Source of the DNA: Streptomyces bobili
Lineage (GTDB): Bacteria; Actinomycetota; Actinomycetes; Streptomycetales; Streptomycetaceae
Assembly (NCBI RefSeq): GCF_002154575.1
Contig: NZ_MUBA01000062.1
Coordinates: 1 to 51,758 of the forward strand
Reading direction: 5' to 3'
Length of the DNA: 51,758 bases
Shown here: piece after piece, positions 17,523-27,180 of the stretch
How the letters are laid out: every line of letters starts with the position of its first letter
Position numbering within the stretch: position 1 is the stretch's first letter
Notes under the pieces: generated by a model
Database searches by the model: none
What the model was told of the DNA's origin: nothing
The model's input: the letters and a program-made list of their open reading frames with translations, nothing else
Position numbers and translations under genes: made by a program

Positions 17523-19154
17523 ATGACGTTCCGACTGCGCGCTGTCCGCGGGCTCGTGCTGCTGGCCGGCTTCTATCTGATGGGCGTGGTCCTGCTGTCG
17601 GCCATGGCGGTGCTCGACTGGCTGCTGGTGACACGGCTGTTCACCGCGCGGGCGGCCTGGTTCGAAGGCATGGTTCTGACGGTCACCATTCTGCTGGCGT
17701 GGGCGATTCTGCGAGGCATGTTCGCGTCTCTGCGGGCCGGGCGTCTGGGCCCGGTCCTACACGCGGTGGCGGTCTCGCCACAGGACCAGCCCGCACTGTG
17801 GGAACAGGTGTGCGCCGCCGCCGAAGTGACGGGGGAGCGGTTGCCGGACGAGCTCTACCTGGTCGCCGAGGTCAACGCGGGGGTGGCCGAACAGAACCGC
17901 CTGCTGGGGCTGCTGCCCGGACGACGCCGTATGCTCCTGGGCCTGCCGCTGCTCGCGGGGCTGACCGTCCCGCAGCTGCGCGCCGTCCTCGCCCACGAGT
18001 TCGGGCATTACAGCAACCTGGACACTCGGCTCGGCGGTGTCACGATGCGCGGCCGGGAAGCGGTACTGCACACGGTGGAGGTTTTCCGCGAGGGCAGCAC
18101 CCCGCTGCACTACGCGATCGGCACCCTGTACGTCGGCTACGCCCGGATGTTCCTGCGGACTTCGAAGTCCCTGGCCCGCCACCAGGAGTTCGCTGCCGAC
18201 CAGTTGGCCGCCCGGCACGCGGGTCGTGAGGCGACGGTCGCTGCGCTGCGCATCCTTCCGGTGCTGGCTGCCGCGCACACCCACTACCTGGAGACGTACG
18301 CCGCGATGGGCGGGCCGCTGGGAGCGCTGCCGCCCGTCGGCGAGGTGCACGGCGGTTTCCAACGGCTGCTCGCCGCACGGACGGGGGACCGGCTCGCTGC
18401 GCTCTCCGCCGGCCAGCCTCCGCCGCGGCCGCACGAGTACGATTCACACCCGTCGGCTGCCGAACGGATCGCCCTGATCGAGAAGCTGCCCGCCGATGAC
18501 CGAGCCGATGGGGCGGCCGATGAGTCGGCCGCGCTCACCTTGCTGCACGACCCGGACCGGATGTTCGCTGCGCTGGAGGCGCGCACGCTGCCGCAGGAGG
18601 CGGCGCGGCTGCGGCGCATGAGTTGGGACGACCTCGTCCTGGCCCGCGCGGTCGCCGACGCCGAGGTCTGGTCCCGGCCGTTGCGGGTCGCCGTGGCCAG
18701 GACGTTGCGCTCATCGGCGCAAGGCACAGACGGTTCGGTGACCGCACGCCGAGATGCCACGGCCGAGGGGGTGGCGAACGACCAGTTGCCCGGCTTGGAG
18801 GAGATACTCGACGCGTTTGACCGCGGCCTGCTATGGATGGCGGTCGCCGACCGCATGCCCAAGCCGCATCAGGCTGCGCGACTGATCGGGCCGTCCGCCC
18901 GCAACTTCATCCGGCCCAAGGTCTTCGACGGGCTCGCGGGCATGGTCCACCTGCGCCTCGCCGAGGCCGGATACACGACCCCGGACATCGCGTGGTCGGG
19001 GCAGCCCGGGCTCGTCCTTCCCGAGGCGTGGGAGAAGGACATGGACGACGCCCTCGATGCGGCCGTCGCCGACACGCCCGACACTGCCCCCCTGCGCGCC
19101 CTACTTGTCGGCCCCCACCCCGTGTCCACGCATAACCGCCGCTCGAACTTGTGA
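17523..19154 (+). CDS. M48-family membrane zinc metalloprotease
   Basis: The 543-residue protein starts at ATG 17523. It has two N-terminal membrane helices (LVLLAGFYLMGVVLLSAMAV and MVLTVTILLAWAILRGMFA). The HtpX/Ste24-type zinc site HEFGHY follows near residue 160 (RAVLAHEFGHYSN), with the third ligand in HQEFAADQLAARHAG. HPSAAERIALIEKLP is typical of bacterial M48 family members. It would degrade misfolded membrane or secreted proteins from the cytoplasmic side. The long C-terminal 200 residues are unassigned. It is intact, just right of the IS5-type element. Confidence 0.9.
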   Translation: MTFRLRAVRGLVLLAGFYLMGVVLLSAMAVLDWLLVTRLFTARAAWFEGMVLTVTILLAWAILRGMFASLRAGRLGPVLHAVAVSPQDQPALWEQVCAAAEVTGERLPDELYLVAEVNAGVAEQNRLLGLLPGRRRMLLGLPLLAGLTVPQLRAVLAHEFGHYSNLDTRLGGVTMRGREAVLHTVEVFREGSTPLHYAIGTLYVGYARMFLRTSKSLARHQEFAADQLAARHAGREATVAALRILPVLAAAHTHYLETYAAMGGPLGALPPVGEVHGGFQRLLAARTGDRLAALSAGQPPPRPHEYDSHPSAAERIALIEKLPADDRADGAADESAALTLLHDPDRMFAALEARTLPQEAARLRRMSWDDLVLARAVADAEVWSRPLRVAVARTLRSSAQGTDGSVTARRDATAEGVANDQLPGLEEILDAFDRGLLWMAVADRMPKPHQAARLIGPSARNFIRPKVFDGLAGMVHLRLAEAGYTTPDIAWSGQPGLVLPEAWEKDMDDALDAAVADTPDTAPLRALLVGPHPVSTHNRRSNL

Positions 19155-19495
19155 TCCCCCACACCTCCCAAATGGTGAGGGTCAGGTCTTGCGAACCTGG
19201 CCAGTGGAGCTGGTGGCAGGGCCGCTTTGTCACCGGCTGGCTGCCAGAGCACAGGACACCGTTACGCCGTCCGGGGTCGCGGCCCCGACCGGCGCTGCCA
19301 CGTCGACGGTGCGGCCGTCGTCCAGGACAACCGGGGTGCGCAGCAGTTGGACAAGCTGTGTACGGTGCTGCTCCAACCGCGCGGCGGGCATCTGAAGGAC
19401 GACGGCGAACTCTTCTCTGAACTTCCGGCGCCAGCGCAGCAGCTGCCGGTAAATCAATGGCGTCTCCGTGGATGGGCCTCATAGCTTGTGCGTTC
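19155..19495. other. Intergenic stretch, one doubtful minus frame
   Basis: A 75-residue minus frame at 19230-19457 (MIYRQLLRWRRKFREEFAVV ... VVLDDGRTVDVAAPVGAAT) has protein-like periodicity but no recognisable family and no good ribosome site. Nothing else is seen. Confidence 0.3.
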
Positions 19496-20323
19496 GTGAC
19501 TGATGATCCGAAGGCGCACCCGAATCGACACGGCCTAGGCCGGGTGTTCAACGAGGTGCCGGAGCTCTACGACCGGGTCCGGCCGGGATACCCCGACGAG
19601 TTGTTCTCGTGCCTTTGCGCCATCACGGGCATGGACGAACAGTCGTCGGTGCTGGAGGTGGGCTGCGGCACCGGGCAGGCGACGCGCTCGCTTGCAGCGC
19701 TCGGATGCTCAGTGACCGCCGTCGAGCCGGGCGCAGATATGGCCGCACTCGCTCGCCAGCGGATGGCGTCTTTCCGGAACGTCGAAGTCGAGACGTCGAG
19801 GTTTGAGGAGTGGGACAACCGCGGTCGACGCTTTGATGTCCTCGTGGCTGCGTCGTCGTGGCACTGGGTCGACCCGTCGATTGGCTGGCAGCGAGCGCAC
19901 GACATGCTTCATCCCGGAGGCTGGATGGCGCTGCTCGGTCATGTCGTTGTCCGCCGGCCGGGAGAACCGGAGGTGTATGCCGAGACCGCCGATCTCCACG
20001 AGCGGTTCTGCCCGGGGAACCCTGATTGGGGTCATCCGCCACTCGAAGAGGACGTGCGCGGCACCGACGAGGGTTGGGGCCTGGTCGACGACCCCGGAGA
20101 ATTGTTTGGCCCAACGATTGTGCGCTGGTATCCAACCGTTCAGTGGTTCACCGGGGACGGCTTTGCCGATCACCTTCGCTCGTTGTCGCTGTACCGGAGA
20201 CTCGATTGCGAAGTCCGTGAGCCTTTGCTCGACGCCGTCGCCGAGCGGATCCGCACGCGGATGGGCGACCGGGCATCACGCCGTTACCTGAGTGTCCTCC
20301 GCGTTGGACGGCGTGCCCAGTGA
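19496..20323 (+). CDS. Class I SAM-dependent methyltransferase
   Basis: The protein of about 275 residues has motif I VLEVGCGTGQATRSLA, the acidic SAM-ribose position in VTAVEPGADMAAL, and the post-motif strand FDVLVAASSWHWVDP. N-terminal RVFNEVPELYDRVRPGYP is typical of small-molecule methyltransferases. The substrate is unknown. GTG 19496 is preferred over ATG 19457 because the extra residues look unlike protein, but neither has a strong ribosome site. Its 3' end overlaps a convergent recombinase tail by 48 bases. Confidence 0.85.
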   Translation: MTDDPKAHPNRHGLGRVFNEVPELYDRVRPGYPDELFSCLCAITGMDEQSSVLEVGCGTGQATRSLAALGCSVTAVEPGADMAALARQRMASFRNVEVETSRFEEWDNRGRRFDVLVAASSWHWVDPSIGWQRAHDMLHPGGWMALLGHVVVRRPGEPEVYAETADLHERFCPGNPDWGHPPLEEDVRGTDEGWGLVDDPGELFGPTIVRWYPTVQWFTGDGFADHLRSLSLYRRLDCEVREPLLDAVAERIRTRMGDRASRRYLSVLRVGRRAQ

Positions 20324-20613
20324 GGCCAGGGACCTGCCCCTGAACCAACTCGAAGGTCTCGTAGCTGTGTTGGTCCGTGCCGCGATCTGGCTGAAGGTAG
20401 GCATACCGAGGTCGATCGCTTTGCACTGCCGTTCTCGTTCCGATTCGAGCTGGGGGAGCTTCTCCTCTTCGCTGGCGAGGCTGACTTGGAGTCCTTCGAT
20501 CTCACCGAGCCATCCCTCCTGTTCTGCTTCGGTGATTCGGGCGATCAGGTCGTCGCGGATCTCGATGGGGCGGTGTCTCTGAGCCGGGTCCGGTCGGAGC
20601 ATGGAGCATCGGA
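20276..20613 (-). pseudogene. Recombinase C-terminal tail, copy A
   Basis: From about 20613 the minus strand reads RCSMLRPDPAQRHRPIEIRD, DLIARITEAEQEGWLGEIEG and LQVSLASEEEKLPQLESERE, ending LGMPTF and then read-through. The same tail ends the recombinase at 23155-25614 (RCSLLRPDPAQRGRLVDIRD). No catalytic domain precedes it here: homology starts abruptly at the RC of the zinc-knuckle motif, and upstream DNA resembles the left end of Element I. It is read as the 3' remainder of a recombinase gene interrupted by an insertion. Confidence 0.75.
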
Positions 20614-20794
20614 TACGCGCCTGTCCGAACTACCCAGCTCACGGACCGACTGGGCCGATCGCGGACGGAGTTGCTAAAAGTAGCGGGCAACAATCTCGGC
20701 GTCCGGGAGTATCCGGGCGTGTCGCGCCGCCAACTCCTGCCTGATCCTGGTCTCGATCAGCCTCCGGCTCGCACCATGAACAACGCGTCCCAAC

Positions 20795-21139
20795 TCAGCC
20801 GGCGTCCAGGGCGTCTGCGCGCCTCGTCAGGTCCGCCGCGACGCGATCCCAGTCCGGTCCGTGCAGCCACAAGTTCTCGGCAGCCTCGCGCGTCAGCGCT
20901 GGCTCATCAGGCCGCTCCAGGAGCACCAACCGGTAGGACAGGTTGCGAACCCAGACCGGCAAACGGCCATCGACCACGTGCGGGCAGAGCTCACGGAGCA
21001 TGGCGAGGATCGAATCCGCGTCAGCGAAGGTGAGTTCCACGACGAAGTAGTGCTCCCGATGGTCGAGGCCGCACTCGGGCGTCGGTCCGAACGCGTCTCC
21101 ATGGAGATACCGGGCGTGCTCCGTCAAAGTGCTGTGCAT
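20795..21139 (-). CDS. Small acidic hypothetical protein, immunity-like
   Basis: An intact 114-residue frame starts at ATG 21139 (MHSTLTEHARYLHGDAFG). It has a beta-alpha pattern (HYFVVELTFADADSILAMLR, WVRNLSYRLVLLERPDEPAL) and an acidic helical end. It lies beside another small gene, between two recombinase tails. Size, charge and setting resemble orphan immunity proteins, but there is no family match I can name. Confidence 0.5.
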   Translation of the reverse strand: MHSTLTEHARYLHGDAFGPTPECGLDHREHYFVVELTFADADSILAMLRELCPHVVDGRLPVWVRNLSYRLVLLERPDEPALTREAAENLWLHGPDWDRVAADLTRRADALDAG

Positions 21140-21230
21140 GTCCTGGAGCCTATGACCCCTTGATCTGCGGGAACGAAGCGATCATCTGGAGGGTGCCCCA
21201 GTGGTATTTTGACCCGAAATCGAGGGAGGG

Positions 21231-21683
21231 GTGAGTAGGCGGGTGGACAGAGACCGGCGGCATGCAGCTGTATTGGTACTCCGCGAGCTCGGGCGAAGCC
21301 ACGATTACCGTGACCGGGCGGATGCCGGTCACGGCCTGGCAGGCTTCGCCGAGATGCAGGAAGCCCTCGGGCCACTGCTGGAGCTCGTGCTCGACGCAGG
21401 TGACACCTTCGTCACCCGGGTGACTGCGGAAGCCGTGCTGCGGCGAAAGGACAGGATCGGGTTGGCGGTAGTCGCCTCCGCACTGGCAGTCGCCGACTCG
21501 AATCACAGCGATTGGATCCACACCGCACTTCACGATGTGTTCAGTATCTTCTCCGAAGACCGGGACAACGCGATGCAGTTGTGCGAGGAGATGTTGCGGG
21601 ACACTGACGACCGCGTTGCCCTGGGGGCTCGTCAGATGCACGAAGCCCTGGCCGAGCTCGACCCCGTTCTTCGCCCCATTTAG
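21231..21683 (+). CDS. Helical-repeat small protein, immunity-like
   Basis: The 150-residue protein has HEAT-like helix pairs (EALGPLLELVLDAGDTFVTR, LAVVASALAVADSNHSDW, MLRDTDDRVALGARQMHEAL). The GTG at 21231 follows CGAGGGAGGG, a strong ribosome site. HEAT-repeat proteins of this size occur among polymorphic-toxin immunity proteins; the assignment here is inference. It stands between recombinase tails A and B, as cargo would. Confidence 0.55.
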   Translation: MSRRVDRDRRHAAVLVLRELGRSHDYRDRADAGHGLAGFAEMQEALGPLLELVLDAGDTFVTRVTAEAVLRRKDRIGLAVVASALAVADSNHSDWIHTALHDVFSIFSEDRDNAMQLCEEMLRDTDDRVALGARQMHEALAELDPVLRPI

Positions 21684-21787
21684 CCCGGGGTGGACACTGC
21701 CGTGAGAGCGCAGGTGCTCGAATCTCCATCCGGGCATCCTGCAGGGCCCAGCTCCATGAGCGATTCCGCCGGCGGTCGCGTCGGCGC

Positions 21788-22051
21788 TCAGCGTTCTGGC
21801 TCGGCGCTGGTTCGTCCGGCGTCGCGACGGAAGTCGGGCATGCCGAGGTGGACGGTGAACGGCTGGGCCGCACGGTCGCGCATGGCCTCCAGCTTCAGGG
21901 CGGCGGCCAGGGTGGTCTCGATGGCGGCGACTTCGCCGAGCCAGCCCTGGTCCCTGGCCTCTTGGAGGCGGTCGATGAGGTTGGCGTGGATCTCCTGGAG
22001 GCGTGGCATCTGGGCGGGGTCCACAAGCAGTAGGGGGCATCTGACACAGGC
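21788..22051 (-). pseudogene. Recombinase C-terminal tail, copy B
   Basis: The frame begins at the zinc knuckle: CVRCPLLLVDPAQMPRLQEI, HANLIDRLQEARDQGWLGEV, AAIETTLAAALKLEAMRDRA, ending VHLGMPDF. Directly upstream (22052 on) lies Element I. The missing 5' part of the same gene is plausibly at 26934-27121, where the frame reads up to CQHENA and then breaks. Rejoining the two gives C-HENA-CVRC, a normal motif for this family. Confidence 0.78.
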
Positions 22052-22192
22052 TTCTCTGAACTTTGGGGCCGTGCCGTCCCAATGCCTCTGATCTGCAGCT
22101 CTTTGAAACCGAATGGGATGCCAGAGGAATCACAGTGAGTGTTCCGGAGAGCGAGAGCCGTTCCGCCTGCCGCCTCAGTACTGTGACTTCGC

Positions 22193-23089
22193 ATGACCGA
22201 CACCGAGATCGAGATCACCGCAGACTTGGTCCGTAACCTGCTGCAGGAGCAACATCCAGACCTTGCAGGGCTGGCCATCCGCGAGGTAGCGGGCGGCTGG
22301 GGCAACCAAATGTGGCGCCTCGGGGACGACTTGGCCGTGCGCATGCAGCGCATGGACCCCACCCCGGAGCTCCAGCTGAAGGAGCGGCGGTGGCTACCGG
22401 TGCTGGCCCCGCGCTTGCCGCTCCCGGTGCCGCTCCCGGTTCGGTTCGGCGAACCGTCCGAGCGCTTCCCCAAGCACTGGACCGTGATGACGTGGGTTCC
22501 CGGCGAGCCGCTGGACCACGGCTCGATCAGCCGCGGCGACCACGCGGCCGACACGCTGGCGGGCTTCCTCCGGGCACTCCATGAGGAGGCGCCCGCCGAG
22601 GCGCCGATCTCTGCGGACTTCGGTGCCCATCCCAGGAACTGCACGGACGGCTTCGAGAACTTCTTCCAGGCTGTGGTCCCCGACGACATCGCTGCCGACG
22701 TCCGGGTCGTCTGGGACGACGCCGTTGCTGCCCACGCATGGGAGGGTCCGCGGGTCTGGGTGCACGGCGACCTCCATCCCGCGAACGTCGTCGTCTCGGA
22801 CGGAACACTCTCGGGCATCGTCGACTTCGGTGCCATGTTCGCCGGCGATCCGGCGTGGGACCTCGCCGCCGCATGGGTGCTGCTGCCCGCGGGCACGGCC
22901 TCACGGTTCTTCGACATGTACGCGCATGCAGACGAGGCGGCGATCCGGCGTGCCCGCGGGCTGGCCGCTATGAAGAGCCTCTTCCTGATGCTCATGGGGC
23001 AGAACGGAGATCGGGGCCTTCCCGGCGGCAAGCCGCACTGGGGACCTGCAGGCCGGGCAGCACTTGATCGTGTCCTGAAGGGCGTTTGA
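22193..23089 (+). CDS. Aminoglycoside phosphotransferase-family kinase
   Basis: The 298-residue protein starts at ATG 22193. It has the catalytic loop VWVHGDLHPANVVVSDG (HGDxxxxN) and the metal-binding GIVDFGAMFAGDPAWDLAAA. The N-terminal lobe has GWGNQMWRLGDDLAVRM, with an Arg where the ATP-lysine usually is. Family members phosphorylate aminoglycosides, other antibiotics or small metabolites; this one is more like uncharacterised APH proteins than a known resistance enzyme. It is the cargo of Element I, convergent with the recombinases. Confidence 0.88.
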   Translation: MTDTEIEITADLVRNLLQEQHPDLAGLAIREVAGGWGNQMWRLGDDLAVRMQRMDPTPELQLKERRWLPVLAPRLPLPVPLPVRFGEPSERFPKHWTVMTWVPGEPLDHGSISRGDHAADTLAGFLRALHEEAPAEAPISADFGAHPRNCTDGFENFFQAVVPDDIAADVRVVWDDAVAAHAWEGPRVWVHGDLHPANVVVSDGTLSGIVDFGAMFAGDPAWDLAAAWVLLPAGTASRFFDMYAHADEAAIRRARGLAAMKSLFLMLMGQNGDRGLPGGKPHWGPAGRAALDRVLKGV

Positions 23090-23154
23090 CCCACGCTTCT
23101 TAAACCTGTTCTCCATCTTGATTGAGGGCCATGCGGCAGCCCACCTTCGTGGGT

Positions 23155-25614
23155 TCATCGATCACCACGCATGGTGGGGATGCCAAGGTCCACGGCCGTA
23201 TGCTGCCCGTGGCCCCGATCGAGCTGGCTGAGCTTCTCCTCGGCGCCAGCCAGGCTGACCTGGAGACCCTCGACCTCGCCGAGCCACCCTTCGCGTTTGG
23301 CCTCGGCGATGCGCGCGACGAGGTTGTCGCGAATATCGACCAACCGCCCGCGTTGGGCCGGGTCCGGCCGGAGGAGCGAGCATCTGACACAAGCGTGCTC
23401 ATGGATGCAGGGGGATCCGAAGGCGCGTGCGCAGGTGCCGATGGACACTTTCCGCTTCTCGAAGTGGGCGAGGAAGGCGTCCCATTCCTCCTCTGTCGGG
23501 ATCCGGTACTCCTCGCCGGGGCGGGAGGCCCGTCGGCGGGCGATGAACGCCCGGTGGGCCTCGATCGTCTCGGCAGGGTAGACCGCCTTGTATCGATCGT
23601 GGTGTCGATGCTCTTGTGACCGCAGATGACCTGGGCAATGTGTGGGGGCAGTCCGTTCATGATGGCGTCGGTGACGAAGATCCTTCGGAAGTCGTGAGGA
23701 GAGAAGGACAGTGCTTCGCCGTCGGCGTTGGTCAGACCGGTGGCGGCCAGCGCATTGATCAGCAGTTTGCGGATCGCGGTCGGCGTGAAAGCGCGGTGCT
23801 CGGAGCCGATGCCGCGCTGGAACAGCAGCGGCATCGGCGGGTTCCAGACCTTCTCGCGGACGTCATAGGCCGCCACCAGCGGAACCGCCCCGCGGGGGCC
23901 GCGCAACCGGCTGGTGATGGCGCTGAGTACATCGGCGAGTTCCGGGCTGACCAGCAGGAGTCGCTCGGTGTCGGTTTTGGACGGAGCGATCTGCAGTAGC
24001 GGCACAACCTCATCGGTGGACGGGAGCCGGTACTGGGTGACGCTTTGGTGCGTGAGTTCCAGGAGCTCCTCGTTGCGAACGCCGGTCAGACGCAGGACCT
24101 CAATCGCGGCGAACGCCCAGAACGCTTCCTCTTCTTCATAGCTCAGGTTCCGACGGCGCCCGCTGGAGGTCTCCTCGGCCCAGATGAGATGGCCGGCGGC
24201 CTTCGGAGCGATGGCTCTGCGCATGGCCCCGCCGGTGCCGGGGATCAGCGCTCCGGGCTCGGTGTCTCCCGCCGCCTGGAGCAGTTCGGCGGCTTCGCGG
24301 CGCCGCCGGTCGCTGGTGCTGACCAGGATGGGGAGGACGGGCAGCCGCTCGCGGGTGCGCTGATCCATCCGGGCTTTGCGCCGCTTGCGTTCCTTGGCCT
24401 TGTGGATCTCGTCGTCGCTGATCGGACAGGGCACGGCCCATGGCCCCCAGCGGGCCGGTTCCTCGGCGGCCCATTGCGCGATGTCGAGGTAGAACGCACG
24501 GACGCGCATGAGTTCGTCCTTGGCGTTGAGCCGCGGGCTGGAGACCTCGACGCTCTTGCCGTCGGGGCCGACGACGGTGCGCTTTTTGACCTTCAGGTCG
24601 TCCTTCCAGGCGCGAGCCACCGCCGGGGGCAGCCGCAGCGTGTCGATTCCCGGCGCCAGGGCTTCGATCCGGGCCCAGAACAGGCCCGCGAGCGTGCGCG
24701 AGATCGCGTCCAGGCTGGCGAAGTCCAGCGATGGTTGACGCTCGCGCAGGTAGTCCACGATCAGGTCGCGTACCGGTTGGCATCGGATCCGGTAGCGGTC
24801 CACCAGCATCTTCGATGCTCAACTGGCCCAGCGCGAGCCCGAAGGCACGGATCGTAGCCGGGGCATCCTCGGGGAAGATGCCCATGGCGCGCAGCCGCAG
24901 GTAGAAGTCGACCTTCTTCTGTCCGCCGCGGGCGTGCACCCGGCGCTGGGTATCGACGAGCTCCACGCAGTCGCCGACGGTGATGTCGCCGATCCGTCCG
25001 CCCTTGCAGGCCAGCAGGGTGGCGATTCGCGTCGCGGCGATCTGCGCATCCTTGCGCGAGCTCGCCGGCCCGGCGGCGGCGAGCTGGTGCAGGCGCGCGA
25101 ATCCGTCCGGGTCTCGGACCTCGGCCATCACAGAGGCGAGATACCGGTGCGTGCAGGTGAGCATCCACGGCAGACCGGGACGGATGACGTCTCCGCAGAT
25201 CAGCATGAGCAGCCCAGAGGTCAGGTCTTCCCGGTCATGCGACGGTGAGGGCCCGTGCTCGCTCAACCACCGCTGTGGGAGCTCCACCCAGGCGGCTCCG
25301 CACAAGTCCTCGGCCCCCGTAGCTATCCAGCGCTGCTGCCACGTATCCCCGGGCTGGCTCGACAGCCAGTGCAGCAGCTTGGTCACCCCGCGGCGGCGTC
25401 CGGCTCGGGTGCCGTTCGCCGCCGGGCGGAACGGCGGCGCTGTCAGGCGGCGCAGCGTCTCCTCAGACGACTGGGCGGTCTGGGACCACCACCGTTCCGC
25501 GGCCCGGGCCGGGAACTGCTCCCGCAGCCGACTGTTCCGCGCCTGTGCCTGCTCCGCGGTCGCGTTCGTGACCTCCAACGTCTTGCGCGTCGCGTGCTTG
25601 ACGACGGCCGTCAC
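23155..25614 (-). pseudogene. Tyrosine recombinase 2 of Element I (TnpB-like), frameshifted
   Basis: GTG 25614 overlaps the stop of recombinase 1 (GTGA). The intact gene would give about 820 residues: an N-terminal domain (ATRKTLEVTNATAEQAQARN, ACKGGRIGDITVGDCVELVD), then catalytic Arg in LTGVRNEELLEL, SPHDFRRIF and CGHKSIDTTI. A frame change near 24,811 splits the protein. A one-base deletion near 23,594 falls right after CGHKSIDTTI, just before the catalytic Tyr region (YKAVYPAETIEAHRAF in another frame). The tail carries the C-IHEH-ACVRC zinc knuckle that its relatives use as insertion target. Confidence 0.85.
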
Positions 25615-26852
25615 GACGAACGCCCGAACAAGACGTCCAGTGACGCCGGGTCGTAGCCCGGTGCCGGCGGCGGAGGCGCCGGCTGGATGCTCTCGCGGGC
25701 CTGGCGTGCGTGGTGTGCCAGCACTCCGGCCACGACCTCGTCCTTGTGCGGCGTCAGATATACCTCCGTGGCAGACAGGTGAGCGTGTCCGAGCACCCAC
25801 TGCACGTCGGACAGCGTCAACTTCGGGTCGCGCACCATGCGGGCGGCCGCGCTGTGCCGCAGGTCATGAAGGGTCCAGTCGGCGCCGAGCGAGGCGTTGA
25901 CGCGCTCGAACATCCGGTGGGCACCGTGGTAGGTCAGGGGTCGGATCGGGTCTCGCCGTGTCCACCACACCGGCTGGGTGCGGCCTCGCGCAACCTGGCC
26001 TTGTACCTCCTGCTGGTAGAGGCGCAGCCATACGAATGCGTCCGCCGACGCCGGCACCTGCTGGACCGCCCGCGAGCCCTTGCGCACCACGCTGATCAAC
26101 TGCTGGTCGGGGTCGACATCGCGCTGACGCATGCCGATCAGTTCCGAAGCCCGCACCCCGGTGGAGATCCAGAAGGCGACCAAGGCCCGGTCGCGGTTGG
26201 AGGGCAGCGCCGCGAACAGCTTGTTGAACCATGCCTCCGGAATCGATCGTGGGATGCGCCGCGGCAGGCTGGGCCGGTAGCGACCCACCCGCTCGGGCCG
26301 CCAGCCGTCCATCGGATTGTGGTGCGCGTGAGCCCGCCCTGAGCGGCGGGACAGGTCCAGGGGGAACGGGTTGAGCAGCGGGCCGGTCCCCGCATCGCGG
26401 TGCACATCGTAGAACCGGCGCAGGACCGTCTCGCTGTGCACGACGGTGGCCGGAGCGTATCCGGATCCGGTCGGCGGCTTCCCGGTCACCGGGTTCGCAG
26501 CACCGGCTCCCCGTACCGCTCGCAGGCCCTGGGCCTTGATCTTCCTGGGTTTGACGGTCTCTTGGATCCAGCAGCTGAAGTCCCGGGCCTCCCGACGGGT
26601 CGCCCGGTCCCAGGAAACGTCCACAGCCTGCAGGAACCGCCACCACCGCAAAAGATCCATCCCGTAGGAACGAACCGTTGACGGCGCTTTCCCCGCGGCC
26701 AGCAACTCCTGGAAATAGACGGCGACTGCCTCGACGGCCGCTCCATCGGGATCGATCAGCCGGTAGGGCTCGTACCGGTCGCCGGTCTCCACCAGCCGAC
26801 CCCACCGGGGAACCACCAGGGCCGCCAAATCTCGTCGGGGAGCATCGTTCAT
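25611..26852 (-). CDS. Tyrosine recombinase 1 of Element I (TnpA-like)
   Basis: The roughly 413-residue protein from ATG 26852 has an N-terminal core-binding domain (AGKAPSTVRSYGMDLLRWWR). The catalytic set is complete: Arg in STGVRASELIGM, HDLRHSAAARM, and GHAHLSATEVYLTP with the Tyr nucleophile. It cuts and rejoins DNA strands through a 3'-phosphotyrosine. It is translationally coupled to recombinase 2, as tnpA and tnpB are in Tn554-type elements. It is the only intact recombinase in Element I. Confidence 0.9.
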   Translation of the reverse strand: MNDAPRRDLAALVVPRWGRLVETGDRYEPYRLIDPDGAAVEAVAVYFQELLAAGKAPSTVRSYGMDLLRWWRFLQAVDVSWDRATRREARDFSCWIQETVKPRKIKAQGLRAVRGAGAANPVTGKPPTGSGYAPATVVHSETVLRRFYDVHRDAGTGPLLNPFPLDLSRRSGRAHAHHNPMDGWRPERVGRYRPSLPRRIPRSIPEAWFNKLFAALPSNRDRALVAFWISTGVRASELIGMRQRDVDPDQQLISVVRKGSRAVQQVPASADAFVWLRLYQQEVQGQVARGRTQPVWWTRRDPIRPLTYHGAHRMFERVNASLGADWTLHDLRHSAAARMVRDPKLTLSDVQWVLGHAHLSATEVYLTPHKDEVVAGVLAHHARQARESIQPAPPPPAPGYDPASLDVLFGRSS

Positions 26853-26933
26853 CACGACCGGTGACCATAGTGCTCGATGACTCCATCCGCCCACTGAACT
26901 GGGCAATCTCTAGCGTTCGTTCAGTCAACGGGG

Positions 26934-27121
26934 CGTTTTCATGCTGGCACGGGGTCGCAGCCGCGGCCGTAGGTCCCCAGGGCGACCTTGCGGAGTTCGA
27001 AGTGGGCCAGGAACTCGTCCCACTCGGTCGCGGTGAGCTCGCGGTACTCCTTGCTGGGCCGCTCGGTTCTGCGGCGGGCGATGAAGGCCCGGTGATGGGA
27101 GATCACGTCCTCCGGGCAGAT
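26934..27121 (-). pseudogene. Recombinase fragment D: 5' side of the gene split by Element I
   Basis: The minus strand reads PEDVISHHRAFIARRRTERP, SKEYRELTATEWDEFLAHFE and LRKVALGTYGRG, then in the next frame CQHENA. Its relatives continue C-HEHA-CVRC. The break is therefore at the same codon where tails A and B begin. Its own upstream part stops just after the catalytic Tyr region. It and tail B probably come from one gene. Confidence 0.75.
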
Positions 27122-27180
27122 CGCTAATGGTGGAGCCGGGTATTGGAACTCGCCGAATGCCTAACCCTCACGGGCTGAGA

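Larger units (their letters stand above)
22052..26933. mobile_element. Element I: tyrosine-recombinase element with phosphotransferase cargo
   Basis: The left end is TTCT-CTGAAC (repeat 22056-22061) and the right end is GTTCAG (26919-26924) followed by TCAACGGGGC. It carries two adjacent recombinase genes and a convergent phosphotransferase. It splits a resident recombinase gene at the codons H-E-N-A/C-V-R-C. GGC/GCC occurs at both junctions, so the exact crossover has a 3-base ambiguity. Size is about 4.9 kb. Its second recombinase is frameshifted, so it is probably immobile now. Confidence 0.7.
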
